A DNA stretch of 64,000 nt from contig JADKGN010000004.1 of the NCBI GenBank assembly GCA_016722705.1, positions 1,922,001 to 1,986,000 of the forward strand, read 5' to 3'. The DNA is from Candidatus Dechloromonas phosphoritropha. Lineage in GTDB: Bacteria; Pseudomonadota; Gammaproteobacteria; Burkholderiales; Rhodocyclaceae. Positions 9,149 through 19,638 of the stretch are shown one piece after another. The position numbers were made by a program, and so were the translations under genes. How positions within the stretch are numbered: the first letter of the stretch is position 1; the number at the start of each line of letters is the position of its first letter. The notes beneath the pieces are model-generated. The model was not told the origin of the DNA. It saw only the letters and a program-made list of their open reading frames with translations, and made no database searches.

Positions 9149-9185
9149 GCTGGAATTTTAATCGCCACCGGGGTACAAACCAACC

Positions 9186-10604
9186 ATGAAGATAGAAAAA
9201 GCACTTGTCTGGTTCCGTCGCGACCTGCGCGACCATGACCACGGAGCCCTGAGCGCGGCACTGGCCGAGGCGGGGGAGGTCTATTGCGCCTTCGTTTTCG
9301 ACCGCGAGATTCTTGATGTGCTGCCGTCGAAGCGCGACCGGCGCGTGCATTTTATCCGTGAATCGCTTTGCGAACTCGACGCCGCGCTGCGCGCCAGGGG
9401 TGGTGGATTGATCGTGCGTCATGGTCGGGCGACCGAAGAGATTCCCGAACTGGCCCGCGAACTTGGCGTGGCCGCTGTGTACGCGAATCGTGATTACGAG
9501 CCGGCCGCGAAGCGGCGCGACAACGCGATCAGCGCAAGCTTGTGTGACTCGGGCATCGAGTTTCACCGTTTCAAGGATCAGACCATCTTCGACCGGGAGG
9601 AGGTTCTGACCTTGGCTGGCAAACCGTTCTCAGTCTTCACTCCCTACAAAAACGCCTGGTTGAAGCGGTTGACCGCAGCAGACTGTGCTGCCTGCCACTG
9701 TCACGGCACTCTGGCCCAGCGGGAGCATGCGCGAGTGCCCAGCCTCGATGAAATCGGCTTCGCGAGCACCGACCTTGTCGAACTCGGCATCCAGCCGGGC
9801 ATGTCGGGCGCCCGCGCGCTTTGGGACGAGTTCCGCGAGGAGCGCATCTCGCGTTATGGCGCCATGCGCGATTTCCCTGCCGTGAAAGGCGTTTCATACC
9901 TCTCGGTGCACCTGCGCTTCGGCACGATCGGCATCCGCGAACTGGTCCGCACTGCTCGCGAAAATGGGGCCGATACCTGGCTCAGCGAGCTGATCTGGCG
10001 CGACTTCTATTTCATGATCCTCGACCACTTCCCACGCGTCGTCGGTCACGCCTTCAAGCCCGAATACGATGCCATTGCCTGGGAGAACTGGCCGGAAGGC
10101 CTGGCTGCGTGGCGAGAGGGTCGTACCGGCTACCCTCTGGTCGATGCCGCCATGCGCCAATTGACACACTGCGGCTGGATGCATAATCGCCTGCGCATGG
10201 TCGTCGCTTCATTCCTGACCAAGGATCTCGGTATCGACTGGCGACTGGGTGAAAGGCATTTTGCCGAGCAGCTCAACGACTTTGACCTCTCGGCCAACAA
10301 CGGTGGCTGGCAATGGGCGGCATCGACAGGCTGTGATGCGCAGCCCTACTTTCGCATCTTCAACCCGGTTACCCAATCGGAGAAGTTTGATCCGGAAGGC
10401 AAGTTCATCCGCCGCTATGTGCCGGAGCTGACCGGTGTGGCGAACAGGTATATCCACAGCCCGTGGCTGATATCACGAAGCGAGCAGGAAGCGGCCGGAG
10501 TGATCATCGGTCGTGACTATCCGTTGCCGATGGTAGACCATGCCCGAGCGAGAGCGGATACCCTGGCCCGTTACTCGGTGATCAGGAAGCCTGCTTGGCC
10601 TTGA
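9186..10604 (+). CDS. phr: Deoxyribodipyrimidine photolyase (class I CPD)
   Basis: 472 aa. N-terminal antenna-cofactor domain begins ALVWFRRDLRDHDH; the C-terminal FAD domain has TGYPLVDAAMRQL, GWMHNRLRMVVASFL, the DFDLSANNGGWQWAAS segment and DAQPYFRIFNPVTQ. These match light-driven cyclobutane dimer repair enzymes. ATG at 9186 opens directly on the conserved fold. The 3' end overlaps the convergent pilL gene by 23 bp. No neighbour in the same direction, so it is probably monocistronic. Confidence 0.95.
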   Translation: MKIEKALVWFRRDLRDHDHGALSAALAEAGEVYCAFVFDREILDVLPSKRDRRVHFIRESLCELDAALRARGGGLIVRHGRATEEIPELARELGVAAVYANRDYEPAAKRRDNAISASLCDSGIEFHRFKDQTIFDREEVLTLAGKPFSVFTPYKNAWLKRLTAADCAACHCHGTLAQREHARVPSLDEIGFASTDLVELGIQPGMSGARALWDEFREERISRYGAMRDFPAVKGVSYLSVHLRFGTIGIRELVRTARENGADTWLSELIWRDFYFMILDHFPRVVGHAFKPEYDAIAWENWPEGLAAWREGRTGYPLVDAAMRQLTHCGWMHNRLRMVVASFLTKDLGIDWRLGERHFAEQLNDFDLSANNGGWQWAASTGCDAQPYFRIFNPVTQSEKFDPEGKFIRRYVPELTGVANRYIHSPWLISRSEQEAAGVIIGRDYPLPMVDHARARADTLARYSVIRKPAWP

Positions 10605-13600
10605 TATAGCCGGCAATCAGGGTCAGCAGTTCGTCCTCGTCGTAAGGCTTGCCAAGGTAATCGCTGGCACCGATTTCGAGCGCGTGGCGGCGATGCTTCT
10701 CGGCGGTACGCGAGGTAATCATGATGATCGGCAATTTGCTAAGCCGCTTGTCGGCGCGAATGTTGCGTATGAGATCGAAGCCATCCATGCGCGGCATTTC
10801 GATATCGGAAATCACGACATCAGGCACCAACTCGAGCAGTTGTTCGAGAGCATCGACGCCATCCTTGGCCAGCGCTACGTGATAACCCTCGCGGGCAAGG
10901 AGGCGGCTCGTTATCTTGCGCACGGTCAGCGAATCGTCGACCACCATCACGGTGGGCAGAGTGGCTGCGGTCGTCACGACTGGCGCCGCCGACACCGGAA
11001 CTGCGTTCTGGATGCTCGCTGCGGGCTTGCGGCTGGCCAGCGCGACCGGGTTGAGTATCAGGACGACCTGACCATCGCCAAGGACAGTGGCGCCGGCGAT
11101 GCCGACCACCCGTGAGAGCTGGGCGCCGATATTCTTGACGACGACTTCCTGATTGCCCCTGAGTTCGTCGACCTGTACCGCCACGCGTTGCGAGCCGGAA
11201 CGCAAGAGAAGGATCCAGTACTGGCGCTGTGCCTCCGGCACCGCCGTGGTGTCGCCGAGCAAATGTGGGAGGTAGTGGAACGGGTAGTGGTTGCCCAGCC
11301 ATTCTACTTCGCCCTGCGCGCGAAGTTCGGCGAGCGGTTCTTCCTTGAGATCGAGCACCTGTTCGATCATCGTCGATGGAACGGCATAAAGAATCGTGCC
11401 GGCCCGTGCCAGTAGCGTCTGGGTAACAGCCAGCGTAAGCGGCAGATAGATGCGGAAGGTGGTTCCGTGGCCAAGGCGGGAGGCAGTTTCGATGCGCCCG
11501 CCGAGTTCCGCGACTTCGGTCTTAACCACGTCCATGCCGACGCCGCGACCGGCAAGTTGGCTGACCTCTCCCGCAGTCGAAAACCCGGGAAGGAATATGA
11601 AGTCGTAGAGGTGGGCTTCGTCAATCTCCTGGTCCGGTTCAAGAAGCCCCAGAGCTTCCGCCCGGGCGCGGATTCGATCGTGGTTGAGTCCGCGGCCATC
11701 GTCGGTCATCGAAAGGATGATTTCGTTTCCTTCCTGCGCCAGCGAGACCGTGATGTCGCCCATTTCCGGTTTGTCCGCAGCGACCCGTTCGGCGCGCGGT
11801 TCGATACCGTGCGCCACGGCGTTGCGCAGCATGTGCTCGAGCGGCGCCATCATCTTGTCGAGCACCGAGCGGTCGAGTTCCACCTGACCGCCGACGATGT
11901 CGAAGTTGGCCCGCTTGCCGAGTTCCTTGGAGCTCTGACGCACGATACGGAATAGCCTTTCGGCCTGACTGGCGAAAGGCATCATACGGACGCCCATCAG
12001 TTCCTGCTGAAGTCCGCGATTGAGTCGTGCCTGCGCGACGATGGCGGCATTGGCATCATCGAGGTTCTTGAGCAGGTTCTGCTGTACCGTCGCGACGTCA
12101 TTGACCGACTCGGCCATGAAGCGTGTCAGTTCCTGGAAGCGGGTAAAGCGGTCGAGTTCAAGCGGGTCGAAGTCCGTCTGGCCGTCGTGGGCCTGGGTGA
12201 CACGCGTCTGGATCTGGCCTTCGGCCTGGATTTCTATCTCGCGCAACTGTCGCCGCAGACGGATGACGTTTTCAGTCAGATCGAGCAGCGACCCCTTGAG
12301 GCTGCGCATTTCACCCTCGATCCGCGCCCGGGCGATGGACAGCTCGCCCGCCTCGTTGACCAGCCGGTCGATCAGGTCGGCCCTGACGCGGAGGGTTGCG
12401 CGCTGCGCACCCGTCTCGACATCATGGTCGCGGTCGACATCCGGCGCCTGGGCGATTGCGGAAGCCGCTTCGCCAACAGCCGCGCCCGAGACCATGCTGC
12501 CAGCATCGATCTCGGGGCCCCCGCCGGAGCGCAGGCGCTCTGCCGCCTGAGCCAGCATGTCGCAGCCGCTCTCGATTTCGTCGATGAATGCGGGAGTTGC
12601 CGCCTCGGCGCGGAGAACGTCCTCGACGCGCGCTTCAAGCAAGTGGGTGAACTCACCGAGGTTCATCGCGCCCGCCATCCGCGCATTCCCCTTGAAGGTA
12701 TGCAACAGACGGGCGATGGCGTGTGGCTGGGCATCGCTGGCTGGATCACCGCGCCACAAGCGAAGCTGCACGGTCAGTTCGCGCAGATGGTCCTGAGCCT
12801 CTTCAAGAAAGACGAGCAGCAAATGCTCGTCGAGGTCATCCTTGAGCCTTGCGACAACAGGGCCGGGTGCTTCTTGTGCAACGACTTCGCCGGCAGGCGG
12901 CGCGACCGGTTCCTGCACACCCGGAGCCTCCTCGTCCGAAACGCTGGTCTGCTCGACTGCCGCGGGTTCGGGTTGCGCTTTGGGAAGGTAGATGTCCGCA
13001 AGCGCTCCAATTAGCTGGAACTGCTCCTCGGGCGCCTCCTGGCATGCCAGTGCCGTAAACATGCTCTCGAGGGTAATGATCCCCTGACGGATCGTTTCAA
13101 GTCCCTCGATGCTGGCCAGGCGGCCCGAACTGTCACGACGCAACAGTGCGTGTTCCAGCGCGACCGCCAGATGGTGCAGGGGCATCAGGCCAACCGTGGC
13201 CGCAATGCCGCCCAGAGTGTGGGCGGCACGCGTCATGTCGAATGCGGTCGGGGCAGTTGGGTCGGCTTCCAGGGCAACATAGGAAGCGACCAGGGTTTCA
13301 AGGTGTCCGCGTGCCTCTTCATAGAAGATGTCGTAAAGAGTTGGTGCTGCGGCTGGTGCTTCCGCCGGCGGCGGAAGACCACCGGCTTCCTCTGCAAGAA
13401 GGTCGGCGAAGGCATCAATCATGTCGTGCAACTGCTCTGCCGCTTCGGTTGCAAAGGCAACATCGGGTTCGCTGACCCCATCAAAACTGATCTCGGACTC
13501 CAGTATCTCTTGCACTTCCGCGACGGCGGCAGATTCGAATTCGGGGACGGCGTGCGTGTCGGCCGCGAGATCCAGGACAAACGATGCCGCTTCGGCGGTC

Positions 13601-16095
13601 TCGGTCAACGGCGATTCCGTTGACTCGACGACGCTAGCGGGCCTGTCGGCGGGCACCGGCAAGAGCGGCTCCTCGCCGCGCAGCAATTCTGCCGCTGCGA
13701 CCATGGCGACTGGATCAGGAATGGCCTCGCTGCCGTGTTCGAGGGCTGCGACCCAGCGCGAGAACAGTTGATGGGCATCGGTGATCAAATCCAGAAGCGC
13801 TGGCGTGGCGACCATGTCCTGACGTAGCCAAATGTTGAGGGTCTGCTCGAGCGCCCAAGCGGCCTCGCCCATGTCCGTCAGCCCGACCATTCGGCCGCTG
13901 CCCTTGAGTGTATGCGCCGAACGGCGGATCGTCGTCAGTGCCTCGCCGTCGTTTGCGTTGGCCGCCAACAATCTTTCCTGCTCACCGATGGTGGCGAGTA
14001 CCTCATGTGCTTCCTCGAGGAAGATTGCCAAGAGTTCGGCATCGATTGCCTCGTGGCTCGACTGGGCAAGCTCCAGAGTCTCCGTCGAAGGCGCCGCTGC
14101 CGCGACTGACGTCCCCACCAACGACGAGACGGCAGCATCGATCTCGGGCCGCAAAGCCTTCCCGCTCTCAAGCGCCTTGAGGACCGTCTTCGCGGTGTTC
14201 CCCAGTTCGGAATTTGCGAGCAGATCGGCATCCTTCTGCAAAGTCTGCAGATTATGCTTCAGCTCCGTGCGAACTCGTTCGTCGCCGGGAGCGTCCTTGA
14301 ACGCCTCGAACAGCGATTGGGTCTCGTGCTTGTGCTGTTCGAGTTGATCTTCGACGGTTTGCACGGCAGACAGATCGTCCCCGGCATCTTCACCTGTCTC
14401 GGGCGCAGGTGCCCCATGCAGTCGCCGCAGGAAGACATCGAAATCGCTTTCGCCATGCTGCAGTGCATCGACGAAGAACCCGAGCGTCGAGAGTTGTTGC
14501 GCCACGGCTTCGAAGTCACTTGCCAGCGGAGCATAGTCGGGACGGGCGAAATCCTGAATTTTCGCACCGCAACCCCGCACGAGCGTAACGGCTGGCATGT
14601 GGCCCAGCATGGCCAACGCGCCGGCGGTTTGCCTGACCGGGGCATCGAGTAACGCGAGGTCCTTTTTCTTTTCGGGATTTCTGAAAAAGGCGTCGAGCGT
14701 TTGTTCGACCTGGGCCAGATTGTTCTGGATTTCGCGAGCCACCTGCCCGACCAGCAGCTTTTCTTGAGCCCGGCGGGTCATCTCGTCGAGCAACGGCAAT
14801 TCCTCGTTGCCGCCAAGCGGATTGCCGGCGATGCAGGCGTACAGACGGGCAACCATCAGGTCGACCTGCTTTGCGAAGTCCATACCCAAGCGCCGGAAAT
14901 TCTCCTGGGCATTCTGCAACAGCAGGATAGCCGTCGCCACCTCCATCGCTACCGCGTCATTGTGGCGAGCGGGTGATTCTGCAAGCCAACTCGCCAAAGC
15001 ACCAAAGCCTTGGCCGAGGCGCTTGAGATCCGTGTGCCCGATTTCGTTTGTCAGAGCCGCGCAGGTCTGCGCCTGCTTTTCGAATGTGGGGAGCGCGGAT
15101 GCGCTGCCGGTACAGAACTTATTCCACAATTCCTCTGTGGCGGCGAGGGAATCACGCAAGCGGCGTAGCGCGATCTCCTGCGGTTGTGTCGTTCCATGTC
15201 CCACCGAAATAGCCGGTATCAGTGCCTTCAGCCCGAAAACCCACTGCACCTCGGCAACCCCAGGACTCGATTCGGCCGGGGCCCGCGCTACCGCGTGGAG
15301 GACGTCACGCATCAGACGCTCGGCAACGCTTCGCGAACCCTGGAGCAGACGGCGTATCTGCGTGTCGATGCGGGCCAGCAACTGCCGGGATTCGGCGTCG
15401 GCCTCACCCCGATGATCGAACAGTGACTCGACGAAGGCCAGCGAAACCCACCAGAAAGCACGGGTTGATGGCGACTCTTGGGTCGCCTCGATATTGTCCA
15501 GCGCCGTTCGCATGTGTTCGAGCGCAACATGCGGATCTGCCGTGTGTTTCAACCAGGCGAGCAGCCCCTTCTGAAAGCGCGCACGCTCGGACTTGAGCAG
15601 AGTGAGCAACTGTTCCGGCGTGAGAGGCGCAACCGGTACCGCATACCGGGGTGGCCGACGTGTGATGTCCGGATAGAACAGGTCAGTGGGGTTGCATGCC
15701 TCGATCCCGCGAGCCTTCGCCAGCGCCGAATAAGTGGGAAACAGCCGCAAAGGCTGATTCGGCTCGCCGGCGATCAGATCGTCCAGGTATCCGCGGATCG
15801 CCTCAATGGCGTCCGCCAGCGTGGCGAAAACCTCGGCTGTCGATTGCAGCCGCTTGTTTTCCAGAGCACCGGTCAAGCCTTCGAGCGATTCGATAACCTG
15901 TGTCACGCCGTCAAGGCCAACAATCGACAGGGCACCATGAACCTGGTGGATATGGGTGCGGCAGAACCTCAGTTGTGTCGCATCACCGCTCAATTCATGC
16001 TGACCAAGCGCTTCGACGGCACGATCAAGTGCCAGGTCGATCTCACCTTTGACCCAAGTCAAGGGGCCCAGATCGAATTCGGTTGCCGCGTTCAT
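10582..16095 (-). CDS. pilL: PilL/ChpA: hybrid CheA-type histidine kinase with multiple Hpt domains
   Basis: 1837 aa. Reading along: a degenerate N-terminal Hpt-like segment (HIHQVHGAL, ~residue 50), then three recognisable Hpt motifs near residues 728 (HTLKGSGRM), 958 (HTLGGIAAT) and 1133 (HTFKGNARM), CheA dimerisation helices, HATPase (LRNAVAHGIEPR ~1425; DDGRGLNHDR ~1468), a CheW-like domain and a C-terminal receiver (VVDDSLTVRK, phosphoacceptor in ISDIEMPRMDG ~1762, KPYDEDE). It is the kinase of the Pil-Chp system controlling type IV pilus twitching and surface sensing. Last gene of rubA-pilGHIJL; no pilK or chpB follows. Asp/Glu-rich linkers lie between Hpt domains. Confidence 0.95.
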   Translation of the reverse strand: MNAATEFDLGPLTWVKGEIDLALDRAVEALGQHELSGDATQLRFCRTHIHQVHGALSIVGLDGVTQVIESLEGLTGALENKRLQSTAEVFATLADAIEAIRGYLDDLIAGEPNQPLRLFPTYSALAKARGIEACNPTDLFYPDITRRPPRYAVPVAPLTPEQLLTLLKSERARFQKGLLAWLKHTADPHVALEHMRTALDNIEATQESPSTRAFWWVSLAFVESLFDHRGEADAESRQLLARIDTQIRRLLQGSRSVAERLMRDVLHAVARAPAESSPGVAEVQWVFGLKALIPAISVGHGTTQPQEIALRRLRDSLAATEELWNKFCTGSASALPTFEKQAQTCAALTNEIGHTDLKRLGQGFGALASWLAESPARHNDAVAMEVATAILLLQNAQENFRRLGMDFAKQVDLMVARLYACIAGNPLGGNEELPLLDEMTRRAQEKLLVGQVAREIQNNLAQVEQTLDAFFRNPEKKKDLALLDAPVRQTAGALAMLGHMPAVTLVRGCGAKIQDFARPDYAPLASDFEAVAQQLSTLGFFVDALQHGESDFDVFLRRLHGAPAPETGEDAGDDLSAVQTVEDQLEQHKHETQSLFEAFKDAPGDERVRTELKHNLQTLQKDADLLANSELGNTAKTVLKALESGKALRPEIDAAVSSLVGTSVAAAAPSTETLELAQSSHEAIDAELLAIFLEEAHEVLATIGEQERLLAANANDGEALTTIRRSAHTLKGSGRMVGLTDMGEAAWALEQTLNIWLRQDMVATPALLDLITDAHQLFSRWVAALEHGSEAIPDPVAMVAAAELLRGEEPLLPVPADRPASVVESTESPLTETAEAASFVLDLAADTHAVPEFESAAVAEVQEILESEISFDGVSEPDVAFATEAAEQLHDMIDAFADLLAEEAGGLPPPAEAPAAAPTLYDIFYEEARGHLETLVASYVALEADPTAPTAFDMTRAAHTLGGIAATVGLMPLHHLAVALEHALLRRDSSGRLASIEGLETIRQGIITLESMFTALACQEAPEEQFQLIGALADIYLPKAQPEPAAVEQTSVSDEEAPGVQEPVAPPAGEVVAQEAPGPVVARLKDDLDEHLLLVFLEEAQDHLRELTVQLRLWRGDPASDAQPHAIARLLHTFKGNARMAGAMNLGEFTHLLEARVEDVLRAEAATPAFIDEIESGCDMLAQAAERLRSGGGPEIDAGSMVSGAAVGEAASAIAQAPDVDRDHDVETGAQRATLRVRADLIDRLVNEAGELSIARARIEGEMRSLKGSLLDLTENVIRLRRQLREIEIQAEGQIQTRVTQAHDGQTDFDPLELDRFTRFQELTRFMAESVNDVATVQQNLLKNLDDANAAIVAQARLNRGLQQELMGVRMMPFASQAERLFRIVRQSSKELGKRANFDIVGGQVELDRSVLDKMMAPLEHMLRNAVAHGIEPRAERVAADKPEMGDITVSLAQEGNEIILSMTDDGRGLNHDRIRARAEALGLLEPDQEIDEAHLYDFIFLPGFSTAGEVSQLAGRGVGMDVVKTEVAELGGRIETASRLGHGTTFRIYLPLTLAVTQTLLARAGTILYAVPSTMIEQVLDLKEEPLAELRAQGEVEWLGNHYPFHYLPHLLGDTTAVPEAQRQYWILLLRSGSQRVAVQVDELRGNQEVVVKNIGAQLSRVVGIAGATVLGDGQVVLILNPVALASRKPAASIQNAVPVSAAPVVTTAATLPTVMVVDDSLTVRKITSRLLAREGYHVALAKDGVDALEQLLELVPDVVISDIEMPRMDGFDLIRNIRADKRLSKLPIIMITSRTAEKHRRHALEIGASDYLGKPYDEDELLTLIAGYIKAKQAS

Positions 16096-16114
16096 AAGCT
16101 CTCGCGAATCTCGC

Positions 16115-18241
16115 TCAACTGACCTTGAAGCCCGCGACCGAGCCCTTCAGTTCGGATGCCAGGGAACTAAGTTCTTCGACCGCCGCCGCAGTACGTTCCG
16201 TGCCGGCGGTAGTCTGCTCGGTGACGCTCAGGATCGCCTGCATCAGCTTGGCGACATCGGTCGCCGATGTGGCCTGGTCCTGGGTCGACGCCGAGATCCT
16301 GTCGATTAGATCCGAAAGGTTGTGCGACACCAGGCCGATCTCGGTCAGCGCCTGACCGGCCGCATCCGACAATTTCGCACCTTCCACCACCCCTTGGGTC
16401 GATTTCTCCATGGCCGATACAGCGTCCTGCGTATCGGTTTGAATAGTTTTGACGATCGCGGCAATCTGCTTGGTTGCCTCGGCCGACCGCTCCGCCAGCC
16501 GCTGCACTTCCTCGGCCACCACCGTGAAGCCGCGACCCGCCTCGCCCGCCGAAGCGGCCTGGATCGCGGCATTCAGGGCCAGCACATTGGTCTGCTCCGT
16601 AATGTCGGAAATCAGTTCAACGATTTCGCCGATCTCCTGGGAACTTTCCCCGAGGCGCTTGATCCGCTTCGAGGTCTCCTGGATCTGGTTACGGATTTCG
16701 TTCATGCCCTTGATCGAGTCCTCAACGGCCCTCGTACCCTTCTCGGCAGCAGCCAGCGATTGGCGAGCGACTTGGGCCGATTGGGTCGCGCTGCTCGAGA
16801 CCTCACTCATCGAACGCGCCATTTCGAGCGCCGACTGGCCGGCATCCTGAATTTCGCGAGATTGCTTTTCGGCGGCAGTCAACAGTTCGATGGAAGTCTG
16901 GCGGGCGATCTCGGTCGCCGTCGTCACTCGGTTCGCCGCATCGTTGATGCGGCCGACCAGCAGACGAAGTTCCTCAATGGTGTAGTTGATTGAGTCGGCA
17001 ATGGCGCCCGTGATGTCCTCGCTCACCGTCGCGTTGGTTGTCAGGTCGCCGTCGGCCAGATCACCTAGCTCGTTCATTAGTTGCAAAATGGCGTCCTGGT
17101 TCTCGCGGTTGGTTCGCTCAGAAACCTGACGCTGCAATTCCGCATCCTCGGTACGGCGCCGCGCGTCATCGAGATAGACCTTGGCCAGCAAGGAGAGGAC
17201 AGCCACCGCCAATGCCGCCAGGACAATCAGCAGAACGATGAAGAACCAGCGCTCGGAGAGCTCCTGCTGAAAGCCGGCAGCCAGATCGTCGGTCGCCTTC
17301 AGCAACTCCTCGCTGCCACGGAAGATGCGAGCACCCGCCTGTTTGGACAGAACCAGCGGCTGCATGTTGTCGAGAATCCCACCGATCGCTGCCTGATAGG
17401 ACTTGAAGGCATTGTCGAGTTCCACCAGCTTCTCGCGTGTATCCGAGTCGCCGCCACCCTTGTGCAGCCCCTGAAGGATATCGCGGAAGGCATTGGTATC
17501 CTTGCCCAGCAGGAAGGCCACTTCCGGATTGATTTCGTCACCGACCAGCAGTGCCGACGCGTTTTTGGCGATCCGTTGCGTCAACATGACCAACTGGTTT
17601 GCTGACGCAATTTCCCGCGCTCCGGCGCCAGCTTGCAGCTTGAGGGCGGCAACCTGCTCGGACAGTTCCAGCATCGCCGGGTTTTCGTTGTCGATGGTGG
17701 TCACGCTCTTGCCCAGTGCAATCAGGTTTGCCTCCTGCTCGATAACCGTCATCGCGTCCTTCTCGGTTTCCGCCCAGATCCTGGTCAGCGTCTCAAGCTG
17801 CGCTTGCACGGCAGCCGGCGAAGGCGGCACGTCCGTACCGGCAATCTCGCCGCCCGAAGTCAACCGATCCAGCAGACGGCTGAATGTCTCCCGTGAATCC
17901 TTCAGTTGCGCGAAGGCGGCCGGATTTCCCTGCAAGGCCAGGGTTGATGCCTTGGCCAGACGTTGCGAGAGCATGCGCATTTCGCCCGATGCCGCGACGT
18001 AAGCGGTGTCGTACGTCAAACTGCGATTGTTGAAAATGACTAGAATGGCGATCGCGAGCAGCAACACAACGAATATGCCGCCCAGAGTCTTCATCTGCTT
18101 GATGACGGGTTGCTGTGCGAACGATCCCGGTAGCCAGGACAACCCACCAGCCGATGTCGCCGCAGAAGCCTTAGCTGCCTTCCTGGGCGCGTCCGCACCT
18201 TCCTTGCCACCATGACCAGGGTTCTTCGAGCTCAACGCCAT
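16115..18241 (-). CDS. pilJ: PilJ: methyl-accepting chemotaxis protein of the Pil-Chp system
   Basis: 708 aa. TM1 at ~residues 45-70, a periplasmic sensor region with two PilJ-type helical repeats (MRMLSQRLAK; QLVMLTQRIAKNA), TM2 at ~335-360, HAMP, and the cytoplasmic signalling tip (ITEQTNVLALNAAIQAA; GRGFTVVAEEVQRLAER). The ATG at 18241 is chosen over one 33 bp upstream because AGAGGA sits at a good distance before it. It passes signals to PilL via PilI. Only 18 bp separate it from pilL. Confidence 0.95.
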   Translation of the reverse strand: MALSSKNPGHGGKEGADAPRKAAKASAATSAGGLSWLPGSFAQQPVIKQMKTLGGIFVVLLLAIAILVIFNNRSLTYDTAYVAASGEMRMLSQRLAKASTLALQGNPAAFAQLKDSRETFSRLLDRLTSGGEIAGTDVPPSPAAVQAQLETLTRIWAETEKDAMTVIEQEANLIALGKSVTTIDNENPAMLELSEQVAALKLQAGAGAREIASANQLVMLTQRIAKNASALLVGDEINPEVAFLLGKDTNAFRDILQGLHKGGGDSDTREKLVELDNAFKSYQAAIGGILDNMQPLVLSKQAGARIFRGSEELLKATDDLAAGFQQELSERWFFIVLLIVLAALAVAVLSLLAKVYLDDARRRTEDAELQRQVSERTNRENQDAILQLMNELGDLADGDLTTNATVSEDITGAIADSINYTIEELRLLVGRINDAANRVTTATEIARQTSIELLTAAEKQSREIQDAGQSALEMARSMSEVSSSATQSAQVARQSLAAAEKGTRAVEDSIKGMNEIRNQIQETSKRIKRLGESSQEIGEIVELISDITEQTNVLALNAAIQAASAGEAGRGFTVVAEEVQRLAERSAEATKQIAAIVKTIQTDTQDAVSAMEKSTQGVVEGAKLSDAAGQALTEIGLVSHNLSDLIDRISASTQDQATSATDVAKLMQAILSVTEQTTAGTERTAAAVEELSSLASELKGSVAGFKVS

Positions 18242-18270
18242 CTCTATCCTCTGCTCTGGGTCACGGACAA

Positions 18271-18783
18271 TCAAACCCCGATGTTCATGAAATCGTTATC
18301 GGCAAGCAGGTCGCGCACCGAGAGTTTTCGCCAGATTTGACCCTGGCTGTCAGAAAAGCGTGCCGCACCCCAGGCCGGTGCTGCCGAATCGACCGATTCG
18401 CCGACGAAGTCTTCGGGATTTTTCAGGCCCAGCATACGATTGACCAGTAATGCCACGTTCGCCCCGTACTTGCTGCCAACCAGAAGCAGGCGCGTACTGC
18501 TGTTCTGCGGCGTCGGCGTACCCCCGCAAAAGACCGAGAAATCAGCCACTGCGTAGAGGCTCCCGCGGATATTGCCGATACCGGCAAACCATGGTTGTGT
18601 CAGCGGAACGGGGGTCAGTTTCAGCGCCTGGACAATCTCGCCGCCGTCGGACAGGTCGACGAGCCAGTTTTCGTCACCGACCAGCACTCCCAGCCACGAA
18701 GATGTGCTGCGTCCGTGCGCGGCGCCGGTGAGGCGCCCCGAAAGGTATTCCTGAAAATCGCGAAGACTGGTTTTTCCTGCCAT
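18271..18783 (-). CDS. pilI: PilI: CheW-like adaptor
   Basis: 170 aa from the ATG at 18783 (MAGKTSLRDFQ). A single CheW fold couples PilJ to PilL; visible features are the SSWLGVLVGDENWLVDLSD start of the beta-barrel and the PWFAGIGNIRGSLYAVADF segment typical of the family. pilH ends 5 bp upstream and pilJ begins 29 bp downstream. Confidence 0.92.
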   Translation of the reverse strand: MAGKTSLRDFQEYLSGRLTGAAHGRSTSSWLGVLVGDENWLVDLSDGGEIVQALKLTPVPLTQPWFAGIGNIRGSLYAVADFSVFCGGTPTPQNSSTRLLLVGSKYGANVALLVNRMLGLKNPEDFVGESVDSAAPAWGAARFSDSQGQIWRKLSVRDLLADNDFMNIGV

Positions 18784-18788
18784 CTGGA

Positions 18789-19154
18789 TCAGGGAAGCTC
18801 GGCAATCTTCTTGAGCAACTCTTCCGGATTGACCGGCTTCACGACATAGTCGGCAGCACCCTGCCGCAATCCCCATATCTTGTCGGTTTCCTGCCCCTTG
18901 GAGGTACACACGATGACTGGAATATGCCGCGTTTCCTCATCACGCGTCAGTGTGCGGGTTGCCTGAAAGCCGTTGAGTCCCGGCATCACGATATCCATCA
19001 GGATCAGGTCCGGCTTCGTCGCCTTGGCCTTGGCAATTCCTTCTTCGCCGTTCTCGGCAGTGGTCACGTGATAGCCGGCCTTGGTCAGAAAGTCCACCGA
19101 AAAGTACCTTTCGGTCGGAGAGTCGTCAACGACGAGTATATTTTTGACGGGCAT
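18789..19154 (-). CDS. pilH: PilH: single-domain response regulator
   Basis: 121 aa from the ATG at 19154 (MPVKNILVVDD). Receiver domain with acidic pair VVDDSPTE, phosphoacceptor in LILMDIVMPGLNG, Thr in IVCTSKGQ and Lys in YVVKPVNP. In Pil-Chp systems PilH acts opposite to or as a phosphate sink for PilG. It lies between pilG and pilI in the same transcript. Confidence 0.95.
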   Translation of the reverse strand: MPVKNILVVDDSPTERYFSVDFLTKAGYHVTTAENGEEGIAKAKATKPDLILMDIVMPGLNGFQATRTLTRDEETRHIPVIVCTSKGQETDKIWGLRQGAADYVVKPVNPEELLKKIAELP

Positions 19155-19170
19155 TATTTCTCCATGAATA

Positions 19171-19578
19171 CTAAGAAGCTTCCGGGGCGGACGGCAGGGC
19201 GAAGGTGGCAACGGTCTGCAACAGGCTATCCTTGGTAAAAGGCTTGGTCAGGTAATGATCGGAGCCGACCATGCGTCCCCTCGCCCGATCGAAAAGTCCG
19301 TCCTTCGAGGACAGCATGATCACCGGCGTTGCTTTGAAACGCGGATTCTTCTTGATCAGGGAACAGGTCTGGTATCCGTCGAGACGAGGCATCATGATGT
19401 CGCAGAAGATCAACCTGGGCTGGTGGTCGGCGATCTTGGCCAGTGCGTCGAATCCGTCTTCCGCAAGCACGACCTGACATCCGGCCTGAACGAGGAATAT
19501 CTCCGCGCTCCTCCGGATTGTGTTGCTGTCGTCAATCACCATTACCTTGACGTCGCGCAGTTTAGATAGATCAGCCAA
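19171..19578 (-). CDS. pilG: PilG: single-domain response regulator
   Basis: 135 aa if the TTG at 19578 is used (reads L/M-ADLSKLRDVKVMVIDDS). GGGGA sits a few bases upstream of that TTG, and the sequence from there matches the family N-terminus, so TTG is preferred over ATGs 45-48 bp upstream. Receiver signature: MVIDDSNTIRRSAE, FCDIMMPRLDGYQ, MLSSKDGLFD, LTKPFTKD. PilG stimulates pilus extension in related systems. Confidence 0.93.
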   Translation of the reverse strand: MADLSKLRDVKVMVIDDSNTIRRSAEIFLVQAGCQVVLAEDGFDALAKIADHQPRLIFCDIMMPRLDGYQTCSLIKKNPRFKATPVIMLSSKDGLFDRARGRMVGSDHYLTKPFTKDSLLQTVATFALPSAPEAS

Positions 19579-19638
19579 TCGAGTCCCCTTGCTCCTCGTC
19601 AGGGAGCCTTCCCAGCGCAGCATCATACTACGCCGACT